DNA of 64,000 nt from Cupriavidus basilensis (GTDB lineage Bacteria; Pseudomonadota; Gammaproteobacteria; Burkholderiales; Burkholderiaceae). The number at the start of each line of letters is the position of its first letter. Positions within the stretch are counted from its first letter, which is position 1. Both the position numbers and the translations under genes were made by a program. The notes under the pieces are model-generated. The model saw only the letters and a list, made by a program, of their open reading frames with translations. It searched no databases and had not been told where the DNA came from. The stretch covers positions 1,860,001 to 1,924,000 of the forward strand of contig NZ_CP062803.1 in the NCBI RefSeq assembly GCF_008801925.2, given 5' to 3'. Below are positions 26,257 to 34,696 of the stretch, one piece after another.

Positions 26257-27363
26257 CTACTGGTACGAGAACGTAATCGTGCTGCGCGCGCTGACCGAGC
26301 CAGGCTTGATGACCGGAAGGGTCTTCACATATTTGGCAACGATGGGAACGTTGAGGGTGCCGCCCGACGCCGACGTGCTGCCGACATACCACTGGTTGGT
26401 GTTTCCCTTCGCCGAGGAATCCGGGCCGAGCCCCAGCGCTGTCGTTTCGCCCGGCCGGAACATTTGAATGCCCACGCCGGTCGCGGTGGAATTGCCGGAT
26501 AACGTCAGTGTATTGCTGGTATTGGCCGGATTCGATGCGTCCGTGAGTGTTGCGTGCAGCCCCACATTGGGATCGCAATTCACCGTGATGGAGAAGGATG
26601 CCGACGCATTCGACACCGCGCCGACCGACTTCAGGCTGTTTAATACCAGGGAGGGCAACGCGACAGCATTGGTCGCTCCGGATGTCACCTTGCATCCACG
26701 CGTCGTCACGTTGAGCGTTCCTGCACCCGCAAAAAATCCGTACCGAGTAGGAGTACTGGTGCCATTTCCAAATCTCGCCGTCATTGCTGATACCGCCCTT
26801 TTTGAAATGGTGTACCTTCCCGTGGCAAGGCGTCCTGTCACAACCAAGGTAACCCGATGCTGAACAGCTTGCCAACTCGAAGATCCGGAAAATATCTCCG
26901 TTTTCCCGGGCTTAGCCGGGTTCCATGGTCCGTTAGGTGATAGACTCCAGCCGAAGGCATAGCCAATTCCAGGCACCTCTGTTTCATAGACGGGATAAGT
27001 CTGACCGCCATCCGTATAAGTCACCCCGCTAACCACTTTCCCATACGGCTCGAGCGTTATACTCCTGATATAATTCTCTTCGCATTCAGAAGTATAGTTT
27101 AAATCGAAAACCCATACTGAACTAGACGCCGTCGATGGAAGGCGATTGCCTGGCAGGATATTGTCCGCCGAATCACTGAGGCTGGCTGGTAAACGTACAG
27201 TAAGTCCTTCATAGACGTTTTGATGACAGCCGTGCGCGGAGTTTGGCAGAAATGTCGCACCTAGCGTCAGGGTGCCAAGGCATGCCATAAAATACCGACG
27301 CGAGATCGATTTATTGATGCGGCTATTGATATGCTTTTTGATATAGCTGGTAAGAGTTTTCAT
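26257..27363 (-). CDS. Fimbrial adhesin / pilin-domain protein 1
   Basis: 368 residues, directly downstream of the usher. The N-terminal signal is unusual: a long basic stretch followed by SRRYFMACLGTLTLGATF, which contains a Tat-like twin arginine, although usher-secreted subunits normally use Sec. An N-terminal adhesin-like domain (two Cys: HGCHQN, SECEEN) precedes a pilin domain (GCKVTSGATNAVALPSLVLNSLKSVG ... LGPDSSAKGNTNQWYVGSTSASGGTLNVPIVAKYVKTLPVIKPGSVSARSTITFSYQ). AT-rich like gene 2. Probably the primary tip adhesin; receptor unknown. Confidence 0.82.
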   Translation of the reverse strand: MKTLTSYIKKHINSRINKSISRRYFMACLGTLTLGATFLPNSAHGCHQNVYEGLTVRLPASLSDSADNILPGNRLPSTASSSVWVFDLNYTSECEENYIRSITLEPYGKVVSGVTYTDGGQTYPVYETEVPGIGYAFGWSLSPNGPWNPAKPGKTEIFSGSSSWQAVQHRVTLVVTGRLATGRYTISKRAVSAMTARFGNGTSTPTRYGFFAGAGTLNVTTRGCKVTSGATNAVALPSLVLNSLKSVGAVSNASASFSITVNCDPNVGLHATLTDASNPANTSNTLTLSGNSTATGVGIQMFRPGETTALGLGPDSSAKGNTNQWYVGSTSASGGTLNVPIVAKYVKTLPVIKPGSVSARSTITFSYQ

Positions 27364-27587
27364 CGCTGTTCCAACATGCTATGTTGTTTGTATTTCGCAA
27401 CTGGTTTTTCAATTGCTAATTTAATTTTTTTGCGCTGCATCAAATGAAGATGCGGCCCAGCGAGGCCAATTCCACCAACTCATCAGGGTCAATATCGTAT
27501 GTCTTTGAAGATTGATGGATCCCTAAGATCTCGCTGCGCGCGTAGCCCCCCACATCGCGCAGCGTCCTGCTCGTCCGAACCTCTTTG

Positions 27588-30212
27588 TTAGCGATTCGGC
27601 CGGTTCACAGCATAGGACGGCCTTTCTGCTCCGTCCGCGCATGCCGCGTCGATGCGCTGCAACGGCTGCAGCCCCTTCTCCTTCTTCCGCTCCGGCAGCT
27701 TGTAGGGGACATGGCACACCGCCGATTTGTCCTTGCCCCATTTGACGGTCAGCTCGCCCTGCGACTCCAGGCCGCGCGCGAAGATCTTGCCCATCTGGCC
27801 GACCGAGCCGACCTCTTTGCCTTGCTCGTTGAGCACGGTGGCGCCAAAGGGCAGCGGCGAGCCGTCCGGCCGCCGGGACCGGATCAGGGCGGAACGCCCG
27901 GACTCCGTGGCGAATTTCAGCAGCGGGACGGATCCCGCCAGCGGCGCCACGCGCTGGCTGGTCTCCTTGAGCTCGACATCGGTCGACAAGCCCTTCGGAT
28001 CCAGCTCGATCATGTTCATATTGAACGGCGTGAGGTACGGCACGATGGCGTAGCCCCGGCTGTCCACCCGCACGCCCGACGCATTGGTCACGCGCGCACC
28101 GGCCGCTTCCGGCGCTTCGACGATCGCGAACGTCTCCGACAGCGGCTGCGACAGCGTGATCCCGCCGCTATGCGCGACCATGGCGCCGCGCGCCGACACG
28201 GAGGCCTGCTGGTAGTCCGCGCCGCCGCTGACACTGGCGCTGAGCTCGGCGACCGGCGCGCGATACATCACGTTGGCGCCGCCATTGGTCGTCGAGCTGC
28301 CGTCGCCGGACGCGTGGTTGGCGTTCAGGCCGTAGGAGAAATTGTTGTCCAGGCCGGCCGAACCGGAGAGCGACGATTGCAGCTGGGTTTTCCCGTTGCT
28401 GTCGTGCACCATGTTGCCCGACAGCGTCACGGGGGTCTTGCGGCCCAGCGGAATCGTCACGCCGACGTAGTACTGCGTGCTCATGCCGCCGCTCGGGCTG
28501 CGCTGGCGCGTTGCGGAAACGCTGTAGGAAATATTCTTGTAGGCATTGCTGTAGCCCACCGAATAATTCACGTCCGAACCGCTGCGGTTCCAGTACGTTG
28601 CCGTGGAAGCTGTCGCGCTGAGGTTGCCGCCGCGCTCGCCCAGGCGCTGGTTGAGCGTCAGCGATGCACGATTGCGCTGCCGCCATACCGTGTCGATCGA
28701 GTTGCCGCGTTCGGCCTGCTCGCGTGCGAGCATGGCGTCATTGAGGCCGAAGTACCCGGCTGTCGAATAGCGGTAAGCCGCAATCGAAACGTTGGTGCCG
28801 GTTTGCACCACGTTCTTCGCATAGCTCACCCGCACACTGGAGCCGTCGAACCGCTTCACGCCCGGGATCAAGGTGCGTGCCTGCGTGATGTCGGCGCCCA
28901 TGGCGCCGAACGAGGTGTTCAGCACGCCGCCGCCCATCACGGACACGTAGCCTTCGGCCACGGTGATGCCGCCATAGCCGGTCAGCAGGTTGGTGAAGCC
29001 GCGCTGCCAGGTGGCCTGGGTGAAGAGGGGATTCTTCGAGCTTTGCTGGTTGCGCACCGTTCCCGCCACCACGCTGTAGCGGTTGGTGCCGGGGCGCAGC
29101 GACAGCGGCACGGCCGCATACGGCACGGAGAACGAATGCACGACGCCGTCCGCTTCCGTGACGGAAACGTTCAGGTCGCCGCCGTACCCGGTCGGGTAAA
29201 GATCGTCGATTTCGAACGCGCCCGGTGCCACCGTGGTTTCGTAAAGCTTGACGCCGTTCTGCGAAATCGTGACCTTTGCATTGCTCTTGGCCACGCCGCG
29301 CACCACCGGCGCGTAGCCGCGCATCGAATCCGGCAGCATCCGGTCGTCCGTGTAGACGCGCACCCCGCGGAACTGGGTGGAATCGAACAGCTCGCCCGAA
29401 GTATAGGATTCGCCGATGACGAGCTGCGACGACAGCGACGGCAGGCTCCGCTGCACATAGGTTGCAACGTTCTGGTACTTTTGCCGCCCTTTATCATCCC
29501 AGTTGTACGACCCGTCGTGCCGGAAATGCCAGGCCCCCAGGTTGAAACCCGTGTTCAGGCCGAGATATCCCTGTGTCTGGGTGCTGCTGCCCTGGTTCTT
29601 GGTGCTGTAGACGTTGAGGTTGTAGCCGAGCATCCCGACGGGGACGCCCTGATCCCATTGATCCGGGCTCACGTACCCGCGCGGGTTACGCACGAGCGAA
29701 ACCTGCGGAATGCTGAGCGTGAGCCGTTGCTCGCTGAAATCGAAACTGCTGCTCGCGTCCGCAATGGCTTGCCCGAGACGAACGCAGGCACCGGGCTCGG
29801 CGAGCGAGACCTTCACATGGTGAGGCAGCTTGGCGAGATTGACACCGGCCTGCTTCAGCAGCGCTTCGCTGAAGCAGGGCTGGGCATCCGCCGTGCCGGG
29901 CACGGCCTTGAACGGCACGCTGGCGCGCCCGGCCCAGTTCTGCTCGACATAGAGGTCGACGCTGTACGTGCCAGGCTGGACCACGTTGGCGCGCTGGAAC
30001 TTCGACAGGTCAACGGTGCCGGCGCTGTTGTTGAGAAAGCCGCCCTCGAACTCGACCTGCGCGACATGCAGCGGCTCCGGCGCCTCCGGTGTTCCGCCGT
30101 CCGCGTGCGCGTTGCTCTGCCAGCCGGCCAGGCTGGTCAGCAGCAATGCGCATATTGGCCGCAGCTGCGGCATGTGACCAATATCGGAATTCGGACGCTG
30201 AATCGGCGGCAT
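27588..30212 (-). CDS. Chaperone-usher fimbrial outer-membrane usher (FimD/PapC family)
   Basis: 874 residues. The start is ATG 30212 with GGAG nine bases upstream. The signal peptide lies at about residues 14-38 (PICALLLTSLAGWQSNAHA). Then come the chaperone-binding N-domain (VEFEGGFLNNSAGTVDLSKFQRANVVQPGTYSVDLYVEQNW), a large 24-strand barrel with plug, and C-terminal domains (LPFGATVLNEQGKEVGSVGQMGKIFARGLESQGELTVKWG). It assembles and translocates the pilus subunits across the outer membrane. Spacing and order (pilin, chaperone, usher, adhesins) are those of a standard fimbrial operon. Confidence 0.95.
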   Translation of the reverse strand: MPPIQRPNSDIGHMPQLRPICALLLTSLAGWQSNAHADGGTPEAPEPLHVAQVEFEGGFLNNSAGTVDLSKFQRANVVQPGTYSVDLYVEQNWAGRASVPFKAVPGTADAQPCFSEALLKQAGVNLAKLPHHVKVSLAEPGACVRLGQAIADASSSFDFSEQRLTLSIPQVSLVRNPRGYVSPDQWDQGVPVGMLGYNLNVYSTKNQGSSTQTQGYLGLNTGFNLGAWHFRHDGSYNWDDKGRQKYQNVATYVQRSLPSLSSQLVIGESYTSGELFDSTQFRGVRVYTDDRMLPDSMRGYAPVVRGVAKSNAKVTISQNGVKLYETTVAPGAFEIDDLYPTGYGGDLNVSVTEADGVVHSFSVPYAAVPLSLRPGTNRYSVVAGTVRNQQSSKNPLFTQATWQRGFTNLLTGYGGITVAEGYVSVMGGGVLNTSFGAMGADITQARTLIPGVKRFDGSSVRVSYAKNVVQTGTNVSIAAYRYSTAGYFGLNDAMLAREQAERGNSIDTVWRQRNRASLTLNQRLGERGGNLSATASTATYWNRSGSDVNYSVGYSNAYKNISYSVSATRQRSPSGGMSTQYYVGVTIPLGRKTPVTLSGNMVHDSNGKTQLQSSLSGSAGLDNNFSYGLNANHASGDGSSTTNGGANVMYRAPVAELSASVSGGADYQQASVSARGAMVAHSGGITLSQPLSETFAIVEAPEAAGARVTNASGVRVDSRGYAIVPYLTPFNMNMIELDPKGLSTDVELKETSQRVAPLAGSVPLLKFATESGRSALIRSRRPDGSPLPFGATVLNEQGKEVGSVGQMGKIFARGLESQGELTVKWGKDKSAVCHVPYKLPERKKEKGLQPLQRIDAACADGAERPSYAVNRPNR

Positions 30213-30391
30213 ACAAAACACTCCGGGAGTGAGACTTCAGGCGATCATGGATCGGACCACGACATCGAATCTGGGGTCCGATCTTGCCGCCCGACATGCG
30301 TACGTGGCGCACGGGCGCGCAACGCTGACTTTGATGAGAGATTTCTGTGCCCCAAGCAGTGGGGCGGGTGATGACGTGCCGACCGGCCAGG

Positions 30392-31171
30392 CTACTGCCG
30401 CAGGTCGGTGACGACGGGCATCTGGGTATTCTTGCTGCCGCCCCAATCGTCGATGCTGTTGAACTCGACGGTCGCTGGCGCGGTGGGCATCGATTCCAGC
30501 CCCTTGACCGGGAAGGTCTGCGACGCGCCGGGCAGCACATGGCCCATGCCGGCATCGAGTGTCGTCCCGCCCATCTTCAACTGGACGCTGCCAAGGCTGA
30601 CGACATAAGGGGTCGGGTTGACGGTTTTCAGGACATAGTGGTGCTCGCCTGCGCCCCTGGTGAGCTGCCATTTGAGCTGGGCGGGGGCTTCCTCGGCTTT
30701 GCCGGGCAGGCCGGTCGGCCGGTACATCAGCTTGATCCGTGTGCGAAAGGCGACCTGGAGCAGGTTGCGCTCATCCTCGGCGCTCGGCTTCGGGGGAACG
30801 TCCAGCACGTTGAGCCAGAACAGCGTTTCCTTGTCAGTCGCCATCGGCTCGTTGGTATGGATCACACGCAGGGTCTGGCCTTTGCCCGGCTCGACCCGGA
30901 ACATGGTCGGCATGAGCGTGAACGGCACGTCGATCTTGTCCGGCACTTCATTTTCATTGCCGTTGCCCTTGTCGATCCAGGCCTGAACCAGCGAAGGGAG
31001 CTTGCCATCGTTCGTGAGCTTGATGGTCATCTCGCGCTCTTCGGCGGGAAAGACCAGGCGGGTTCCTGACACCACGACCGTGGCATTGGCCGTTGTCGCA
31101 ATCGATGCGGAAACAATCGATGCCGACGCAATCGCCATCGCGCTCAACAACTTCGGAATGCTGTGTCTCAT
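30392..31171 (-). CDS. Periplasmic fimbrial chaperone (FimC/PapD family)
   Basis: 259 residues with signal peptide (MRHSIPKLLSAMAIASASIVSASIATTANA). Two Ig-like domains: VVVSGTRLVFPAEEREMTIKLTNDGKLPSLVQAWID (G1 start), FTLMPTMFRVEPGKGQTLRVIH with the hydrophobic G1 donor strand, and IKLMYRPTGLPGKAEEAP with the conserved Arg/Lys anchor region. It caps subunits by donor-strand complementation in the periplasm and delivers them to the usher. AAAGGACAG precedes the ATG. Confidence 0.95.
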   Translation of the reverse strand: MRHSIPKLLSAMAIASASIVSASIATTANATVVVSGTRLVFPAEEREMTIKLTNDGKLPSLVQAWIDKGNGNENEVPDKIDVPFTLMPTMFRVEPGKGQTLRVIHTNEPMATDKETLFWLNVLDVPPKPSAEDERNLLQVAFRTRIKLMYRPTGLPGKAEEAPAQLKWQLTRGAGEHHYVLKTVNPTPYVVSLGSVQLKMGGTTLDAGMGHVLPGASQTFPVKGLESMPTAPATVEFNSIDDWGGSKNTQMPVVTDLRQ

Positions 31172-31202
31172 CTTGACTGTCCTTTGAGTTATACCTCCTG
31201 TC

Positions 31203-31237
31203 GCAAGCCGCCGACCCGTTCAGGCCGGGCGGCTTGC
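31203..31237 (-). terminator. Intra-operon hairpin between pilin and chaperone genes
   Basis: GCAAGCCGCC and GGCGGCTTGC form a perfect 10-bp stem across a 15-base loop just after the major pilin stop codon. It has no U-tract, so it is more likely an RNA stabiliser/attenuator that keeps pilin mRNA in excess over chaperone and usher mRNA. Confidence 0.6.
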
Positions 31238-31284
31238 AAAGCTGGTACGATCAATCCCCGGAAATCAGGGATCCGTCTTCGCGC

Positions 31285-31836
31285 TTAGGGATACATCAGG
31301 GTGTATTGCACGAACGAGTTCGCGGTACCCGCCGTTGCCACGCCAGTTGCCGTGTATTCGGCGGCGTAGGTCATCTTCGCGGCACCGCTGGTGGCATCGA
31401 TGTCCACGATCTGCGAGTTCTGGTCGGCGCTGGCTGCACCCACCTTGATCGGCTTGAACTGATCGTTCAGCAGGGCGATTTCCACGTTGCCCGCGGCGTC
31501 GGCGCCTTGCAGCTTCAGACGGCCGGTGTCGGCGTTGACGCTCGTGCCGGGTTCGAAGGTAACCGAGACCTTGGTCGGTGCTTCCTTGGCGACGCTGCAG
31601 CCCGACAGCGCGAGGACGAACGGCGTACGGCCCGCGGTGGCGCCAGCCTTGGACAGCGCGCTGGTGCTCGCGCGCGGCAGCGCCACGGTCAGGTCGTTGG
31701 TGCCGGCGTTGATCTTGCAGGTGGAGGCGATCACGTTGCCGGTGAAGTTGATCGTGCCGTCGGCGGCTTGCGCCGAACCGGCTGCGGTCATCAGGCCAGC
31801 CGTTGCCAGGGTGATTGCCAGAATTTTCGTTTTCAT
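31285..31836 (-). CDS. fimA: Major fimbrial subunit (type 1-like pilin)
   Basis: 183 residues. The ATG start is behind AGAGGAAAC (the TTG two codons earlier is rejected). Signal peptide MKTKILAITLATAGLMTAAGSAQA, then the pilin fold: GTINFTGNVIASTCKINAG with the first Cys, FVLALSGCSVA with the second, and the C-terminal strand SFVQYTLMYP. The size and single Cys pair are those of a shaft pilin. First gene of the operon; the 234 bases upstream hold a perfect TTGCAT-N2-ATGCAA dyad (31927-31940) but no copy of the island motif, so the RcsB-like control of the shaft gene may be indirect. Confidence 0.92.
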   Translation of the reverse strand: MKTKILAITLATAGLMTAAGSAQAADGTINFTGNVIASTCKINAGTNDLTVALPRASTSALSKAGATAGRTPFVLALSGCSVAKEAPTKVSVTFEPGTSVNADTGRLKLQGADAAGNVEIALLNDQFKPIKVGAASADQNSQIVDIDATSGAAKMTYAAEYTATGVATAGTANSFVQYTLMYP

Positions 31837-31926
31837 TTTCAAGTTTCCTCTCGGAGGTTGTTAAAGGTAAGTTGCAATGGTTGCTTGAAATGCGTGGCCA
31901 CTCAGCAATATCGCGAGCGAACGGCT

Positions 31927-31940
31927 TTGCATTCATGCAA
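31927..31940. promoter_or_regulatory. Dyad upstream of fimA
   Basis: TTGCAT-N2-ATGCAA, a perfect 6-2-6 palindrome 90 bp upstream of the pilin start. Different from the island-wide dyad; the binder is unknown. Confidence 0.4.
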
Positions 31941-32070
31941 GGGTCGAGGCTGCACACTCTTTCATGAGTGATTACCTCGGTACTGAGTGGCTCACAGCCG
32001 GTACTGTGGGCGACCCGGTATCAGGGGTGCCAGCCAGAAGATGGCGGGGTGCCGCTGCGAATGCAGTTCA

Positions 32071-32727
32071 TCAATGCTGGCTATGACTTATGTCATTGCC
32101 ATACTTGATGAGATCAACATTGCTCTTGATTCCGAGCTTTCGCATGGCGCTCATCTTTTGGCAGCTGATTGTCTGCTTGCCCTTCTTGAGAAGGACTGCG
32201 ATTTCACCGACGGTCAAGCCCGATATATAGAGGCGCATTACCTCGGTTTCTCGGGCCGAGAGCGGTTGTGACCGATCGATGCTGGACTGCAAGCAAGCTA
32301 GCGCCAGGCGGACCCGTGGAGAAATGTATTCCCCGCCTGAAGCGCTGACATGAATGGCAGTGATTACCTCGGTTGCATCATCGTGCCGGCCCACGATGGC
32401 GGAGACGCCAAGGGCCAGAACAGACTTGATGATGGCGGGCTGCTTGTATCTGGTCAGTACAACAAGTTTCACGTTTGGGTGCAGCCGGCGGAGGCGGGAT
32501 ATATAAGACAGCCCATCGCCGGATTCTCCACCACGAATGGAGTAGTTGGTTACAACAACATCACAACTGATGTCGGACAAAGTGCTGAAGAGTTCAGCTG
32601 ACGATTCACATGATGCCAGGACGTTTATCGTCGGAATTGAATTTAGTGCGCATTTCAAGCCATCCAGTATCAATGGAGTGTCGTCGGCTATCACCACGTT
32701 TATATTTAATCTACGCATATTAACCAT
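32071..32727 (-). CDS. RcsB-like response regulator with a degenerate receiver (pseudo-REC, LuxR-type HTH)
   Basis: 218 residues; ATG preceded by AAGGGG. N-terminal receiver (NVVIADDTPLILDGLKCAL), C-terminal NarL/FixJ HTH closely like RcsB (LSARETEVMRLYISGLTVGEIAVLLKKGKQTISCQKMSAMRKLGIKSNVDLIKYG). Where RcsB has the phosphoacceptor (TDLSMPG), this protein reads TNYSIRGG: Asn61 replaces Asp, and the later conserved Lys is Arg114 (IVGRHD). The acidic pair Asp15/Asp16 remains. It is therefore probably not phosphorylated normally and may act as a phosphorylation-independent partner or antagonist, in the way RcsA or other auxiliary proteins modulate RcsB. Two dyads lie just upstream. AT-rich relative to its neighbours. 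Confidence 0.85.
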   Translation of the reverse strand: MVNMRRLNINVVIADDTPLILDGLKCALNSIPTINVLASCESSAELFSTLSDISCDVVVTNYSIRGGESGDGLSYISRLRRLHPNVKLVVLTRYKQPAIIKSVLALGVSAIVGRHDDATEVITAIHVSASGGEYISPRVRLALACLQSSIDRSQPLSARETEVMRLYISGLTVGEIAVLLKKGKQTISCQKMSAMRKLGIKSNVDLIKYGNDISHSQH

Positions 32728-32824
32728 GGCCCCTTTGTTTGCTGATTGTCTGGTTATCCCCTATAGCGATGGTGACGTGTGGAGTTGCAAGATGTGTATC
32801 TTCTACGATTCCTCGTCCCAGATA

Positions 32825-32842
32825 CATAGGACATGTACGAAA
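32825..32842. promoter_or_regulatory. RcsB-like dyad, copy 7
   Basis: CATAGGACATGTACGAAA, 98 bp upstream of the pseudo-receiver regulator gene and centred 30 bp from copy 8. Confidence 0.6.
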
Positions 32843-32854
32843 TTTTCAGGGCTT

Positions 32855-32872
32855 AATAGGACAAGTCCTAAT
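32855..32872. promoter_or_regulatory. RcsB-like dyad, copy 8 (best palindrome)
   Basis: AATAGGACAAGTCCTAAT. The inner 14 bases TAGGACAAGTCCTA are a palindrome except at the two central bases and match the enterobacterial RcsAB box (TAAGAATATTCCTA) at 10 of 14 positions. The remaining part of the 631-base gap 32728-33358 shows no gene I can support. Confidence 0.7.
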
Positions 32873-33358
32873 TTTTACAATTGTTGACACTTTTCATCCC
32901 CCGGGTCACAGGCGGGAATTCCATCAGGTTTTCATCTGCGGCCCGGCATCTCCGGCGGCGTCAGGGCGCGCTGTGGCGCGGGTTTCGGGGTGGCAGCCAG
33001 TGTTGCGGGCGCTACATAGCAGCACGCAGGTGGCCGTCTTGCCGGGCTTGTGTTTGGCTGTGCCCAACGGGCTGGTGCTTGAGCGGGGCGCCAGGATGGC
33101 TGGCAGGGCGCCCGCGGCGAGGCGTTCAGGGCGGTTCATGAGGCAACACCTTGTTGTGGCCGATGCGAGCCGGGAGGCTGTCAGCAAGGGCGGGAGGGCG
33201 GGGAGCGCGGTTGCCTATCTGGAGGCAGCCAGGAAAAGGGCGAGGGCGGCGCCAGAGGAGAGGGCACGCCACGGGTCGCCACCCATCATCACGATCCGGT
33301 TCCAGGCCAAGGGCAAGACGACGATCGGTGGCGGCAGGCCACCGCGCCATGCGCCGGA

Positions 33359-34645
33359 TCAGCTTGCGCGGAAGAAGCGTGGGATGGCGTCTTGCTGGAT
33401 GGCGGGCGATATCAGGAAGCCTTGCGCCCTGTGGCAGCCAAGTTCCTGGAGCAGCCGCCGTTGGGCTTCGGTCTCCACGCCTTCCGCCACCACGGTCAGG
33501 CCCATCTTGCGCCCAAGCTGCACCACGCTTGACAGGGCGGCACGGAAGGCGTCGATCATGATGGCGTCCTTGACCATGGACCGGTCCAGCTTCAGCTCCG
33601 TGAAGGGCGTCGCCACCAGTCTGTAGAACGAACTGAAACCGCTGCTGAAATCATCCTGGGCCAGGCCAAAGCCGTGCATGCGCAAGCGGCATGCGCCAGC
33701 GTAGTAGTTGCTTTCCTGCGTTTCCATGGAGTCTTCGGTCAACTCGAAGCAGATGCGCCGTGGATCGCCCTTGGCCGCTGTTACCTGCGCATGCAACCGA
33801 TCGGGAAGATCCGGGTCATCCAGCAGCCTGGTGGTGAGGTTCACGGAGACGGCAATATCGTGGCCGCGGGCCTTCCAGTCTTGCTGGGCGGCGAGCGTCT
33901 GCGCCAGCATGGTCTGCAGCAAACGGTCCTCAAGCCCCTCGCGCTCGATGGCGGGCAGGAAGGCGCCGGGCAGCAGGAGCCCGAATTCCGGGTGTTCCCA
34001 ACGCACCAGTGCCTCCGCGGCATGGCCCAGGTCGTCGACCAGCGCGTACTTCGGCTGGAACCAGGCTTGCATTTCGCCGTTTTCCATGGCGGCGATCAGG
34101 GCGTCGCGGTGAAAATCCGGGGTGTTGCCGGGGCGGGCGGGACGGACACGCTTCACGCTCTCGCCATACGCGCCAAGCGCCGCATGCACGCCTTGCTGGG
34201 TGAGCGGCTTCGGCAGCGTTGCCATCACCGCGATGCCCCGCGACTCGGCGACCTTGCGGGCGCCCACCAGTATCGGCCGCGGCGCGGCGCTGGTGATGAC
34301 CAGCGCCGGTGCGAACGCCGACGTAGGCAGGCTCTGGATGATCTGGATGCCGTCAACGCCGGCCACATTGAGGCCTGTGACAACCACGTCGAAAGGGCAT
34401 TCGCCCAGGCGCTGCAAGGCTTTGGCTCCATCGGTGTAGCCTTCCACATGATGGTCGCCCTGACAGGCGAACATCTGCATCGTGGTCGAGAGATGCAGCG
34501 GAGTCTCTTCCACGATCAGGATGCGATGACGGCTCGCATTGCCCGGAACCGCGGGCTTATCGTGGGTGCGCGCGCCGCAACCATGAAATGGCGTGCCATG
34601 GCGTTGGGCTTGATGCAGAGCGAGGGTGCTGAGAGATCCTTTCAT
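33359..34645 (-). CDS. REC-EAL protein: c-di-GMP phosphodiesterase with a degenerate receiver
   Basis: About 428 residues from ATG 34645 (the frame begins at a TTG, 34669). A receiver-like domain (about 40-150) has RILIVEETPL (EE in place of DD) and FDVVVTGLNVAG, with Gly91 where the phosphoacceptor Asp belongs; Lys146 (LPKP) remains. The EAL domain (about 178-425) keeps its catalytic set: AEALVRWEHP (EAL 211-213), SVNLTTRLL, FELTEDS, QDDFSSGFSSF, LKLDRSMVK, VVAEGVETEAQ and QGFLISPA, so c-di-GMP hydrolysis to pGpG is expected. The REC-EAL layout beside RcsB-like regulators and fimbriae resembles RocR/PvrR of Pseudomonas. A dyad overlaps the promoter (34679). Confidence 0.88.
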   Translation of the reverse strand: MKGSLSTLALHQAQRHGTPFHGCGARTHDKPAVPGNASRHRILIVEETPLHLSTTMQMFACQGDHHVEGYTDGAKALQRLGECPFDVVVTGLNVAGVDGIQIIQSLPTSAFAPALVITSAAPRPILVGARKVAESRGIAVMATLPKPLTQQGVHAALGAYGESVKRVRPARPGNTPDFHRDALIAAMENGEMQAWFQPKYALVDDLGHAAEALVRWEHPEFGLLLPGAFLPAIEREGLEDRLLQTMLAQTLAAQQDWKARGHDIAVSVNLTTRLLDDPDLPDRLHAQVTAAKGDPRRICFELTEDSMETQESNYYAGACRLRMHGFGLAQDDFSSGFSSFYRLVATPFTELKLDRSMVKDAIMIDAFRAALSSVVQLGRKMGLTVVAEGVETEAQRRLLQELGCHRAQGFLISPAIQQDAIPRFFRAS

Positions 34646-34678
34646 GCCAACAGGATAAAAGGATGGCAAGCATTACTA

Positions 34679-34696
34679 AATAGGACGAGTCTGATT
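34679..34696. promoter_or_regulatory. RcsB-like dyad, copy 9 (REC-EAL promoter)
   Basis: AATAGGACGAGTCTGATT, 34 bp upstream of the chosen ATG of the REC-EAL gene. It shares the extended string GACRAGTCTGATTCTGC with copy 2. So near the start, it could be an operator for repression or a close activator site. Confidence 0.65.

Noticed and set aside
27565..27580. GCTCGTCCGAAC resembling half of the dyad near the usher 3' end
   Set aside because: Only one half-site is present and no promoter is expected there.
27585..30371. 928-codon plus-strand ORF opposite the usher gene
   Set aside because: Shadow of the usher: the minus-strand frame contains all FimD/PapC domains, while this frame has none.
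32924..33139. Minus-strand 71-codon ORF (MNRPERLAAGALPAIL...) with an AAGGTG site
   Set aside because: No signal peptide, TM segment or family pattern; composition looks like translated GC-rich intergenic DNA. Could be real but cannot be supported.
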